Under the pieces are notes generated by a model that saw only the letters and a program-made list of their open reading frames with translations, had not been told where the DNA came from and did not search any database. Shown here in pieces: positions 1-10,280 of a DNA stretch of 33,031 nucleotides. The DNA comes from Chlamydomonas sphaeroides. Its lineage: Eukaryota > Chlorophyta > Chlorophyceae > Chlamydomonadales > Chlamydomonadaceae. The position numbers were made by a program, and so were the translations under genes. Where the stretch lies: contig BDDC01000580.1 in NCBI GenBank assembly GCA_001662425.1, positions 11,198 to 44,228 on the forward strand, in the 5' to 3' direction. Each line of letters starts with the position of its first letter. Position 1 is the stretch's first letter.

Positions 1-153
1 TGACTTGGGTTCCCAGGGTGGCCACCACTCGAGGCATAGGGTGGCCTTGGGGCCCGGGGAGGGCACGGGGAGCCCAGCATGCAGTGACAGCACCGAGCAA
101 GCCTGGCCGCGCCCTCTCCCGCCACCGCCGCCTCCCTGCCGCCTGCCGCCCAG

Positions 154-1187
154 GTGGCGCTGGCGGTCTCCATCCGCGGCGAGCGCCTGCCGCTGGCGGC
201 CATCCGCGACAAGTGAGCGCAGTCACCCACCCAGCCAGCCACCCACCGACCTGGCGGTGGTGGTGGCACGGCGGTGGCCGCTGCCCCCGAGCGTGCAGCG
301 CCCACTGGCAACGGGCGCCGGGCTCCTGCATGCCCCAGCCTGAGCGCCCACCCGCCCGCCCAGCTAGCTGCCCAAGACGTAGCGCCCTGTGCCCCCTCCC
401 GCCCTCGCTGCCGCCCTCCGCCAGGGCTCCCCCCAGGCTGGTGGCGCTGGTGGAGGACCTGTGGCAGGAGGACCCCTACCGCCGGCCCTCGGCCCTGGAC
501 GCAGCCAAGCGCATCACCGTCATCCAGCAGCAGCTGCAGGCCCAGGCCCAGGCCCAGCACCCCCAACCGCAGCCGCACGTGCAGGCGCTGCGGCCCACCA
601 CCGGCGGCGGCGGCGGCGGCAGCACCGCTGGCGCCTCGCTGCCCAGCGGCGTCAGCCTGGCGAGCAGCACGCCGCCGCACCAGCTGCCGGGCCGCCAGCC
701 CTCAACGGCGGCGCCAGAGGACGGAGCCGACGGCGCCGCCGACGGCGACCCCTCGTATGGGGAGTGCGTGCACCTGCCGCCGCCGCCCACCAGGACGGCG
801 GCGGCCAGCGGGACGGCGACGCCGCCGCCGCCGCCGCCGCGGGCGTCTGCTGGCGGCGCTGGCGGGGCGGCGGGCGATGGCGGCGGCGGCAGCGGCGGCC
901 GTATGCAGGGGCTGAAGATGGCCTCGCTGCGGCGGCAGCGCGAGGCCTACACGCGCCCCGCGCTCGGCCCCGCGGCGGCGATGTCACTCCTCCGCTCCGC
1001 CGAGGTGAACCTCTCGCCCGGGGCGGCGGCCGGAGCGGCCAGCGGCGGCGGCGAGGGCAGGCTGCCGTCGGCGCCCGCGGCAGCACAGGCGGCCCGCTGG
1101 TCCGACAGCAGCAGCAGCAGCGGCAGCGAAGGGGGTTGGGCCGGGCAGCCGCCGCGGCAAGCTGCTGCTCCGGGCGTACAGCCGTGA
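154..1187 (+). CDS. Protein kinase (TKL-like), 3' end, partial
   Basis: Two exons are visible, 154-212 and 437-1187, joined in phase by a GTGAGC donor at 213 and a CCCCAG acceptor ending at 436. The gene starts left of the window. The joined peptide begins with RGERLPL, and exon 2 opens with LVEDLWQEDPYRRPSA. This matches the last helices (subdomains X-XI) of Tyr-kinase-like Ser/Thr kinases, in which the W..DP..RP motif contains the conserved Arg that pairs with the APE glutamate. ATP-binding and catalytic motifs would lie upstream. About 220 residues follow the kinase fold: a Gln-rich stretch, then Gly/Ala/Pro/Ser-rich low complexity without a recognisable domain. The stop is TGA at 1185. 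Kinase identity is fairly safe; substrate and pathway cannot be inferred. Confidence 0.72.
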
Positions 1188-2992
1188 TATGGCGGCAGCG
1201 GAGGGGCGCAAGGCCGCTGTGTGGCCGGCGGTCGCTGCGTCGTCCCCGGGGGGCCAACGCTGCGGCTGCGGACCGCCGGCGCCTGCTGCCGGGCCTCCAG
1301 CGGTGCACCAGCACCCCATGTCACCATCGGCAGCACGCGGCTGGTGGCCTGGCGCTTGGCTGCGGGGGTGGCGCAGCGCGAGAGCTGCTCCTGTGGGCGG
1401 CAGCGGCGCTCGGCCATGCCATGCGCTCGGCCATGCCATGCGTTCGGCCATGCCATGCGCTCTGCCATGCCATGCGCTCGGCCATGCCATGCGCTCGGCC
1501 ATGCCATGCGTGCTGTCGCGAGCAGGGTAGGTAGTGTTTGGGCAGAGCGGCTCGCCCGCTGGGAGCGCAGCTCCACGAAACGCATGCCGTGCGCGTCAGC
1601 GCACATGCAGGCGCCGTGATCCCTCGAAGGCCGTCGGATGGGCCGCTGCAGGGCCCGTTGGCTGCAGGATCAATCGGGGCGAACACGAACGCCGGCAGCG
1701 GTACGAATGTGTCTGGGCAGCATGGTGAAGCTGGCCATGCGGGGCTGACGTGTGTGGGCTTGCTTGCGGTACCTTCAAATGAGATGACGTCCTCGGGCAG
1801 AGCGAGCCGCGGCGCGCGGAGACCAACTGGGCGGCTCGCTTGGCAAGAGTCTTGGGTGGTGTGAGAGGGTGTGCTGCACTGCATTCTGTGACCGGCGGCT
1901 GTTCCATGCTTGCAGCCCCGAGCGCCGGGTGCGCTGGGGCTGCGGGATGTGCGCTGGGGCTGCTGCAGGCCGGCACGCATGCGGCCATGCAAACCGGTAC
2001 GTGCATGCCCCGGCCGGGGCCAGCGCGCCTCGTGTGGGCAGGGCGGGGGCCGAGCATGGCGGTGCGGGTGCGGGTGCGAGTGGGGGTCAGCCGTGCCGCG
2101 CGCCTGTCCGTGATTGGTCCGGTCATGCGCGTGGCTGTGGGGGAGCGAGGGAACCCAGATCTTGCTGGCGGCAGCCTGTGGGGCCGGCCTAGGGCCCGTG
2201 CCGGCCGGTGCCGTGCCGCTGCGGCTCTCCTGCACCCCACACCCCTGCCGCTGCCGCGTAGGCTCACCAGCGCTGCGGGTGCCTTGCTGCCGGGCGTCTG
2301 GCGGCCACCATCGACTGCACGGATGAGCACTGGGCAGCGGCTGGTGGCTCGGCAGCAGGCGCTGCCGCTGCTGCTGCGGCGCACGCCTCCCCGACTGCCG
2401 TATGCATGCCCCTGTTCGACTGCTGGTGGGGCTGGCCCCTGCCTGGAACGTGCGTGGGGCGGTGCCCGGGCGCCTGCACGGGCGCCAGTGAGCGGAGCGA
2501 GGGCCCTGGCGCCGCTCGCTGGGGTGGCCGGTTGGCCTGTGCCTGTGCCGTATACTGTGTCTCAGGTAGATGCAGCTGGGACGGGCTGGTGGTCGAGAGG
2601 GGCTGTGTGGGGCCACGCCGTGCGCTGCTGCGCTGTGTAGGACGGGAAGCACTTGCCGGCGTGCTTGATCGGCTTGAAAGCATGTAGCGCAGAGGCGTCT
2701 CCCACGGGGACCAGCCCCGGCCAGCCCCGCCCTCCAAGCAGCCCCCTCCAAGCAGCCCCTCCAAGCTGGGGGATGGCACAGGATGGCACGCTGCCATCGC
2801 TGCTTTGCCCAGCGCTGATGGCTGCCAGCGCCGTCCAGCGCCTGCCGCCACCTAGCGTGCGCCAAGAGGCCGACCCAGCCTCTCCACACAGTTGTGTTCC
2901 CAAACGCCAGCGTGCAGCTCACAGCATTCCGGCAATCATCGCAGCACCAGGCCAGTTGTGCGCCGCACGCGTACTTGGCTCCGTTCGCAGCC
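1188..2992. other. Intergenic region between convergent genes 1 and 2
   Basis: About 1.8 kb holding the 3' flanks of the kinase gene (+) and the PHD-like gene (-). The only structured element seen is the 17-bp tandem array at 1408-1509. Between roughly 1900 and 2550 the + strand is markedly G-rich. Several long open frames cross the region on both strands, but none shows splice-compatible exons or a recognisable motif. I did not find a TGTAA signal for either gene here. Confidence 0.5.
1408..1509 (+). repeat. 17-bp tandem repeat, six copies
   Basis: The unit GCTCGGCCATGCCATGC is repeated six times with at most one or two substitutions per copy (copy 3 has GTT, copy 4 has CTCTG). Each unit contains CATGCCATGC, itself a short direct repeat of CATGC. 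It lies about 220 bp downstream of the kinase stop codon, so it may be in the 3' UTR. Confidence 0.93.
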
Positions 2993-5809
2993 TCAGCGCC
3001 GCGCCGCCGCCCCGTGCATCCCCCGCGCCTCCTCCACCCGCAGCTGCAGCTGCTGCTCCAGCACCGCCGCCCGCCCCCGCTGCTCCGCCGCTGCCGCCAC
3101 CGCGGCATCCCCGCGCTCCCGCTCCCTCGCCGCATCCGCCTGCCACCGGCCGGCGTCTCGCTCGGCCGCCTCTGCCCGCCACTGCGCCTCCAGCCTGGCC
3201 CGCCGCTCCGATTCCAGCTCCCGCGCTACGCTCAGCCGCGAGGACCGCTCAGCCTCCAGCTCCCTTTCGCAGGCCGCCAGCCGGGAGCGCAGGTCCAGCA
3301 GCACGGCCGCGATGGCGGCGGGGTCGGAAGGGGCCGGCGGCACGGAGCCCGCGGCGGCGGTGCCGGGTCCGGGGCGGTTGGGCGTGGATAGCTGCAGCCT
3401 CTGGGCGGCCGCTCCGGTGGCAGCGCCCGACGGCCCCGCTGGCGGCGCGGCAGCAAGGTGCGGCGGCGGTGGCGGCGGCGACGCAGCGGCGGCGGCGGCG
3501 GGGCTGCTGCCCCCGCTGCCGCTGCCGTCGGCCGCCGGAGGCCGCTCGCAGCGGTGCCAGGCCCTCACTCCGGCCGAGGCGCTGCCGCCGGCGCCTGCCG
3601 CCGGCGCCAGATCGCTGCCTGGCAAGGCCCCCTCCCGACCGCCGCGTTGGCCCGGGCTGCGGCCCCGGGGCTCGTCACCGCCCGGCCCGGCCCCGCCTGC
3701 GGCGGCTGCGCCCTCGCCACCGGCCCCACACGCTGCAACGCCGCCACCGCGCCGCCGCTTGGGCTGGTGGCCGGAAGGTCCAGCCGTGCCCTCCAGCGCC
3801 TCCTGACGGGCGGCCTCCGCCGACGCAGTCCCAGCCTGCGGCAGTGGGTCGCCGGAAGGCCGGACCCGCTGGCCGGCCGCTGGCCGCTCCCCGGCCGCTG
3901 TCGCCGCGCCGGAGGCGGTCCCGCGCTGGGAGGCGGTGCGGCGGCGCCTCCGGCGCGGCCGGGCCTGCTCCCCGGCAGCCTCCCGCTGGCCGACGCGCTC
4001 TGTCGCGTCGTCGGCACCGAGGCCCTCGCGCCGCCGCTCCTGGGCCGGCCGACCACGCCGGCCCGGCTCGCGGCCCTCGCGTCCCGGCCGCTCCTGCCTC
4101 CCCTGCCCACCGGCCTCCGCTGCCTGCTGCTCCCTGCCGCTTCCCTGCCCCGGCCCCTGGACCCCCTCCCCTCCACCCACTCCGCCCTGCTGACCCGGCT
4201 GCTGGCCCCCCGCCCCCGGCGGCAGCAGCGCCTCAAAAGCCAGGCGGCCGTCCCCGTACCGGGGGTCCACCACCAGGCCCCGAGCCCGCGCCACCACAAA
4301 CTCAGTGGCCCGGTAGTGGCCCCCCAACGCGGGGCCCAGCCCGGCGGCCGCCACCGCGGCGCGGCCCCGCACGTAGCGCAGCACGTCGCGAGCGGCGTCG
4401 CAGGCGCCGCCGTGGATGGCGGCCAGGAAGGTGGCGGGCGTGTGGCGCGGGTGGCCGTCGCGGCCGCGGCCGCAGAACCAGACGCCCGCGTCGCGGAGGC
4501 CGGGCGCCAGCGCGCCGGCTGCCACGGCGCAGTCAAGGTGGCAGCGCTTGGCGCTAGGATGGGGTTGGAGCAGCGGGCGGCGGGGAGGGAGATGCAGTGG
4601 AGCGGGGTCGGGGCCGGGTACGGGAGGGCTGGCGCGCAGAGACGTGCTGGCCGCCCAGCGAGCTTACACACACACACCCCGTGCCACGCCAAGGCCACAC
4701 CGCAGGCTGCCAGAAGCCCGGCCCGCGGTCAACGCCCAACGAGCAGCCCAACACATACCAGTTGCGCTCCAGCGTCGTCGCCTGGTGTGGGCAGGGCGGC
4801 GGCGGCACATGACGACACGAGGCGCTGTCACGACGGGGCTGCGGCCGCAGTGCTGTGAGCGTGAGAGGAGCGCCCCCCGTGAGAGGAGCGCCCCCTGTGA
4901 GAGGAGCGCCCCCCGTGAGAGGAGCGTCCCGGGGGCCCTCAGGCGGTGCGTCCCGGGGGCCCTCAGGCGGTGCGCCCCGGGGGCCCTCAGGCGGTGTGTC
5001 CCGGGGGCCCTCAGGCGGTGCGCCCCGGGGGCCCTCAGGCGGTGCGCCGGCGCCGAGTCACACGCAACGCAGTCCGTTGGCCAGGCACCGCCCAGCGCCT
5101 AAGCAAGCCCCTCCTCGCGGCCTCCTCCTGCCCCCTGCGCCCCGTCCCCTCCGGCCCCCACCTGCACAGAGCAGCAGCGCGCCAGCTCAGCGTGGGTGCC
5201 CTGGCGGCAGCAGTAGTAGCACTGATGGGTGACACAGGAGCGCCGCCTGGAGGAGGAGGCGCCACCGCCTCCGCCCGATGGCGCCGCAAGCGGCAGCCTT
5301 TGCAGCCGCTCCGCAGGAGCCCGACGGCCGGCTGCGCCCGCTTCAGCCTCCTCGCCCTCGTCCTCCTCGTCGTCTTCCTCCTCGCCATCTTCGCCACCGC
5401 TAGCGTCGCCTGAGCCGCTGGTGCCTTCTTCCGCCTCGCCCACGATGTCGGCGTCGGAAAAGCTGCCAGATTCCTCACTGTCACTGCCATCGCTGCTGCT
5501 GCTGCTGCTGCTGCTGCCATTGCTATGGCGACGGCCATCTTCCTCACTCACGATATGTTCATCGTCATCCTCTGCGTAGGAAGCAAGGGCGGTTGAGGTG
5601 CAGGGCGTGTACCCGGTAGTCGGCGTCGCCCCGCCACCTTCCCCTGACACTGCCCGCCTCAGTGGCCAACCACAGCACATGGCCTCACCCTCCTGCCGCA
5701 CAGCATCCAGGTCTGCACGCCACAGTTCGCCGTCCGGCGGAGCCGCTTGCTGTGGTCCCAGTGCATGGACCTGGCCATCGCCGTCGTCAGGTTCCTGTTT
5801 AATGCGCAT
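2993..5809 (-). CDS. PHD-like zinc-finger protein with acidic N-terminus and C-terminal coiled coil
   Basis: Four exons on the minus strand: 5809-5689, 5571-5162, 4781-4759 (23 nt) and 4553-2993, total 2115 nt, 704 residues. All junctions keep phase; donors are GTGAGG, GTGGGG and GTATGT. Residues 40-150 are acidic and Ser-rich, with a serine run encoded by AGC repeats. A Cys/His cluster follows: C158-x2-C161, C173/C174, C185, H190-x2-C193, C212 and possibly H219. This resembles a PHD or extended-PHD finger, but the C3-C4 loop and the last pair are longer than usual. A basic KRRR patch suggests a nuclear localisation signal. Residues about 600-695 form a charged Ala/Glu/Arg-rich coiled coil. 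The middle is Gly/Ala/Pro-rich low complexity. The ATG at 5809 is the first in the exon and follows a plausible leader, though a further 5' exon cannot be excluded. Likely a chromatin-associated reader; this is inference. Confidence 0.6.
4861..5045 (-). repeat. Two adjacent minisatellites inside intron 2 of the PHD-like gene
   Basis: Positions 4861-4929 hold about 3.7 copies of an 18-bp unit (GTGAGAGGAGCGCCCCCC on the + strand). Positions 4926-5045 hold five copies of a 24-bp unit built on CCCGGGGGCCCTCAGGCGG, alternating between GTCCC and GCCCC starts. Both units share a GAGCG(T/C)CC-type junction, so one may have grown from the other. They occupy about half of the 380-nt intron before the 23-nt microexon. 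The unit lengths are multiples of three, so the array stays open in some frames, but the splice sites place it in an intron. Confidence 0.9.
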
Positions 5810-6693
5810 CTCGCTGCAGTATAAACGGAGTGTTGCTCAAGGGAATTCGAAAGAGCGATGCGACGGCGTGTGGGCGTTGCCTCGAGGCTTCCGTAAGCGC
5901 GATGTCGCAGCGGCAAACGCAGAACACAGGCGTGTGGTGCCAATAGATATATGTCGAGACAGCGTTGTGAGACATGCGTGCAGACACGGTTCCTGGCCGC
6001 TGCTGTTGCCGCATGCCGGTGTCGTATTTTCCGCCCGCTGGCCCTCGCTGCCCAACCAGCCTCGATTCCCCGCCTCTGCGGGCATGGGTCCCCGTCTGCA
6101 CATATGCGCCTCGAAGACCGATATGCTAGTAGATATAAACCAGCTGGGATGCAACGTGCCCGCGGCAGCCCGAAGCGCACCCCGGCACAAACACACATGT
6201 CGCACGCGCAGCAGCCTAAGCGCAGCCCTCCAACGCGCATCTTGCATCGGCTTGCACCGGCGCCCGCCAAGTCCATCCGCCAGCGCCATCCTGCGCCGCC
6301 ATGGGTGTCCGCCTACACCGGCTCGCCCCTGCAGCTGCTGCCGCCTGAAAGTGGTGGCCTGGGGCCCGGGCAAGCGGTCTTGCCGCGTGCCTTTCGCGCC
6401 TGGGCGCCCTCCCTCCTCCCCCATGCGGCCGGCCGCCACTGGATGGCGACGTCCTGCCTGCCCCCAAGCGGCCGCACTGCCCTCCTCGTCCTGCCCCACC
6501 GAAGCCCGCCGCCGAGCACACGAGCCTCAGGTTCTCTCACGGCGGCGCTGGGCTTCGCTACCCGCACGGGTGCATCTCAACGCATCCCTACTTTCTTCCT
6601 ACGCACGACCAGCGCGTCACCAACCCGGGGCGCGCCGCGCACGCGGTTGTACTCTAATTCTGCCCCACAAAGTTATACACACGCCCTCGCGCC
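5810..6693. other. Intergenic: 5' flank of the PHD-like gene, 3' flank of the ankyrin-like gene
   Basis: About 880 bp between two minus-strand genes. It is less GC-rich than its surroundings. On the minus strand there are A/T-rich patches such as ATATATCTATT (about 5945-5957) and a TTTATATCTAC patch (about 6130-6140) that could contribute to a promoter, but no element is convincing. Open frames here have no family resemblance or splice logic. Confidence 0.35.
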
Positions 6694-9092
6694 TCATTCC
6701 GCCATGCACCGGCCCCCCGCGGCTTGCAGCAGCTGAGCGACGTCCTGCTTCCCCGCTGCGAGGGCCGCCGCCAACGGCGTGGACCCATCCTGGAGGACGA
6801 CAAAGGGGCGCGGCGAGGGAAGAGACTGAGTTGCCACGAGCGACGGGTAGCTGCGCACGAGCAGCAGCGGCAAGGTCCCAACCGACTCGCCACCGCGCGG
6901 CACCGGCAGCGACGCCAGCCGCAGCACCGCCCCGCCCCAGCAGCTCCATCGCCGCCAACTGGCCCTCGCCCAGCAGCAGCGCTCCCAGGGGCCCTGCCGC
7001 CAGGCCGCCGTGCCGGCGGGGTCGGCCGCAGACGACGCGGCCGCAGCGATGGCGGCCGCACTCCATGGGCAATAGCGCCCCGTGCTGCGGAGATGGGGTT
7101 GGCAGGGCAGGGTGCGTTGTGGAGCTAGGTGACTAATGGCGCGGCACGGCGAGGTTGGTGCTGCGGAGATAGAAAGGGTTGGCAAGGCCGACAGAGCGGC
7201 ACGGAGCGAGGTGACTGAGGGCGCGGCCCGGCGGTGCGGCCACGTGATGCGGAAGCATGTTGTCGCCAACTTGCAGGCGCTGTGCGTGCACCGTACCTGC
7301 CGCCTGCAAGCCCGCTGAGGGCGCGGATTGGCGGCGCGTGGTGGTCCGGCGCCAGCGCGGGCAGCCAGGCGAGCACCGTCTCGATGGACGTGGCGGGGGT
7401 GCCCACGGCCTCGCTGCATGCGGCCGGACCGGCCGGACCGGCAACAACGCCAGCTGCTGTGGGGCCGCTGCGCCGCGTGGCTTGACTGCTGCTGCGGCTG
7501 CCGCTGCCGCCAGAGCCAGTGGATGCCGCCGGCCGGCTACCGCCGGCCTCCGTGGCCTGGTCCTGTATCACGCCCGCAGCAGCCGCAGTGCCGTCGCCCG
7601 CACGAAGCGGAACAGCGGCGGCAGCAGCTCTGCCGCCGCAAGGCTGTCCACACAGCGCAGCTGGCTACACGCGCCGGTGCACGGGCGCGGCAGCAGGGGG
7701 CTGAGATGGAGCATGCGTGGGAGGGGCGGCCGGCGGCGGTGGGCCGCTGCTGCGTGCGTGCCAGCGCCCCTGGCTTGTTGCTGCGAATGCGGGCACGTCA
7801 GCATGGCAGAGCATGGCGGCCTGGGCTTGGGCACTGGCGCCACTGACATGAGCTCACCAGTCGTACGCCACCGAAAGGAGGATGCCGCACGCGCCGAACA
7901 GCGCTCCGCAGGGGCTCGATGAGCCACACGCGCGCCTACCGCACCCGCCAGGTGCGGCTCGGCCTGTCAGGCCAGCCGCCGCCGCCTCGGCCAGCGCCGG
8001 CGCGTGCCATGTCAGCGCCTTGCGCAGGCTCGCGACCAGCGCCACCGCCTGCCGCGGTTCGCAGTACGCGAGCAGCCACAGCATGAAGCTGCTGCCGGTC
8101 GGAAGCGCGCCGCCGCCGGCGGTAGCCAGCGCCGCCAGCAGCGCCGTCAGCATGCGCGCGTCCGGCGCCGCCGCGGCCTCGGCCGGCGATGGCGATGCGG
8201 CCACTCGGCGCAGCAGGCGCTGGAAGGCCCTCAGCCCCCTCATCCCCCCGCCAGCATGTGGCGCCGACATGCGGCGGCGGCGAGGGCGGCAGCGGCACGT
8301 GGCCGCCTGCAGGACAGGCGACCGGGGTGGGCCAGGCGGGATTCCCAGGGGCACGGGCAGGAGGAAGCAAGGGGCAGGTTGGGAGGCAGGGGGCACCTTG
8401 GGGGCTGGGCCGCCGGGGTGGCGGTTGAGGCCGCATGAGCCGCATCGCCCAAGAAGCCCACCGTCAGCCGACTGCTGCTGCAGGGGCTCCGTCCCGTGCA
8501 TTAGCCGCGCGGCCAGGGCCTCGGCCTCGGTCTCATCGGCCCAGCGGCCGCAGCAGCAGGCCGCCTCCACCGCCAACGCCCAGCGCTGCACCGCGGCCGC
8601 CTGCCAGCCGGCCGCTCCGGGCTGGCCGGGCAGGGCGGTGTCCGCTGCGCGCAGCGCCGCTGCGACCAGCGCTGTGGGGCACTCCTTCTCGAACGCTGGC
8701 AGCTGCTGCCGCGCCGCCGCCGCGCGCGGCCGAGCCGTTGGCACCGGGCGTCGCCTCCTGCAGCCACGCCCGCCCTGACGCAACCGCTGCCGACAGCGCT
8801 CGAAGCGCCAGCCGCAGCAGCACCAGCGGCGGCATCGACGGCACCATGCGGCGCGCGGCCGCTGACGTCAGCATGATCTCGACCATGCCGCCCCGGATTG
8901 ACACCAGCGGCGGCAGCTCCGACTGTGGCGCGATGGGGCTTGCGGACCCCTCAGCCACGACGCCGCCGCCGCCGTCGTCAGGTGCCGTCGGCCGCATCGC
9001 CCTCGGTCAGCCGGCGCGCAAAGGCTGCCACCGCGGCGCGTTGCTCGCTGCCCGGGGCAGCTGCCCGGGGCAGCTGGGTCGGGCGCCGCCAT
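6694..9092 (-). CDS. Ankyrin-repeat-ended protein, 5' half frame-disturbed
   Basis: The 3' part is clean: exons 7664-7572, 7413-7297 and 7084-6694 join in phase (donors GTGATA and GTACGG; acceptors GTGTAG, TGCAG and CCGCAG) and end at TGA 6694. The last exon contains DGSTPLAAALAAGKQDVAQL, a good ankyrin-repeat core, so the C-terminus probably packs as an ankyrin helix pair. Upstream, coding-like stretches (about 8306-7945, 8730-8462, 8975-8730 and 9092-8995) lie in differing frames. The 7945 donor is in phase with 7664, but entry into 8306-7945 needs either a frame change near G-runs at about 8240-8262 or an unseen splice site. The probable ATG at 9092 is followed by a 13-bp duplication that shifts the frame. 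The 7025-6955 part of the last exon reads Trp/Cys-rich in the open frame and more normally in another, so an indel there is possible too. It is either a decaying gene or one with consensus errors. Function unknown. Confidence 0.42.
9051..9076 (-). repeat. 13-bp perfect tandem duplication in a probable first exon
   Basis: CCCGGGGCAGCTG occurs twice in succession on the + strand. On the minus strand it lies 14 nt after the candidate ATG at 9092. Thirteen is not a multiple of three. Reading with one copy gives a coding-like continuation (starting APGSEQRAAVAAFARRL); with two copies that frame is lost. Confidence 0.85.
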
Positions 9093-9642
9093 GGCCCCTA
9101 GCGAGCGCACCAGCCGCGCGTGTGTGCAATCATCGCACGTAGCTGCTTCCCAACATGTGTGCGCGTGCGAGCGCCTCGCCGCAGTCATTCAGCCCCCCCC
9201 ATCCGCCCCTTAGCTTTCCCGCCAAGCACTACGGCCGCATGCGTGCGCGCTCCAGCCGGCGCCGGTGCGCAGCATGCTGGGTGCCCCGGCCCCCCAGGTC
9301 CTGCCCCGGGGGGGGGGTCGCAGGCCCAGGGCTGCGACGCCCGCAGCCCCTCCCGCCAAGAACTGGCATGGCCGGGCCTCGCCCCTGCGGCCCCCCTCCC
9401 CGCGGCGCACCGCATACCGCACACAGCTGCTGGTGCGGCCCCTCGTGAGGCGGGACGCCGGGCTGCTGCGATGGGCAGCCGTGCGGCCCGCCCTCCGTCC
9501 CCGCTCCTGGAAGTGCGCCCGGCACGGCGCAACCCAGCCCCCAGCCCCACAGCCGAGCAGCCGACACCGCGCCCGGCCACGTGATGCCGGGCGCCTGGCC
9601 CCGCCCCCTGCCCCGGCAAGCCACGGGGTGCGTGCGCCCCCC

Positions 9643-9702
9643 AGCCCCAGCCCCAGCCCCAGCCCCAGCCCCAGCCCCAGCCCCAGCCCCAGCCCCAGCC
9701 CC
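9643..9702 (+). repeat. Hexanucleotide array (AGCCCC), ten copies
   Basis: Ten uninterrupted copies of AGCCCC. In one + frame this reads as alternating Pro-Ser or Pro-Ala and on the minus strand as Gly-Leu, which creates spurious low-complexity open frames. A short CAGCTG-type repeat follows at about 9718-9738. Confidence 0.95.
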
Positions 9703-10041
9703 GGGGCCCGGCCAGCGACCTGCAGCTGCAGCTGCAGCCGGGGGCCGCACCGCCGGGCGCCGGCCCTCCCTCTGTCGGTCGCATCCGCGCCACCGCTCGC
9801 TGCGTGTTGCCGTCCTCTGTCAAGCACCCCTGTGGCGCCAGCAGCCGGGTCGGCGGGTGCGAGCTGCAGCGAGGGCGGGGGGACCGGGGCGGGGCGTGGG
9901 GCCGCCGTCGGTGCGGGCCACACAGCGGTGTCCGGCCCCCGAGTTGGCCGCAACCTCCTCGGCGGCCGCGCGGTTGGGCGCCGCCGCCGGGCGTACGCGT
10001 CGGGCGGCGCTTGGACCGGCGCCTTGTAGCCTCTTGGACAG

Positions 10042-10280
10042 GCTCTTGGCTTCAACCCTGAGCTCGGAGCCCTCGTGCGCCCGCCCCCGTCGCCAGTTCC
10101 CTCACCGCGCCTCGGCTGCTCGACTCGGCCCACGGCCGCAGCTGGGCCTGCCGCTGCGCCCCGCCGCTCGCTGCCTTGGTTGTGCCGCGCCTGGTCGCAC
10201 GCGCTCCTCATCCTAGCTCCAGTTGCTGCGGCCCCAAGGCAAGGACCTGGCCATCGGCACGGCCATCAGGCTTACGCTTG
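10042..10280 (+). other. Possible pair of orphan exons, unassigned
   Basis: Segment 10042-10074 is bounded by GGACAG and GTGCGC, segment 10223-10280 by GCTCCAG and GTGAGC. Both read in phase 0: the first gives ALGFNPELGAL, and the second LLRPQGKDLAIGTAIRLTL plus one base. The residue composition is unlike the surrounding low complexity. I could not find a start or a continuing exon before the SDR ATG at 10798, and I do not recognise the family. It may be a gene remnant, or coincidence in GC-rich DNA. Confidence 0.2.

Noticed and set aside
1321..3135. A 604-codon minus-strand open frame across the region between genes 1 and 2.
   Set aside because: Very GC-rich DNA rarely has stops. The frame overlaps the end of the PHD-like exon in another frame, crosses the 17-bp repeat, and shows no domain or splice logic.
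5598..7136. A 512-codon plus-strand open frame.
   Set aside because: It lies antisense to coding exons of two minus-strand genes and has the Arg/Pro/Ser-rich composition of a shadow frame.
9210..10211. A 333-codon minus-strand open frame, and its plus-strand counterpart, with Gly-Leu or Pro-Ser repeats.
   Set aside because: The repetitive part is just the AGCCCC array; the flanks show no conserved motif.
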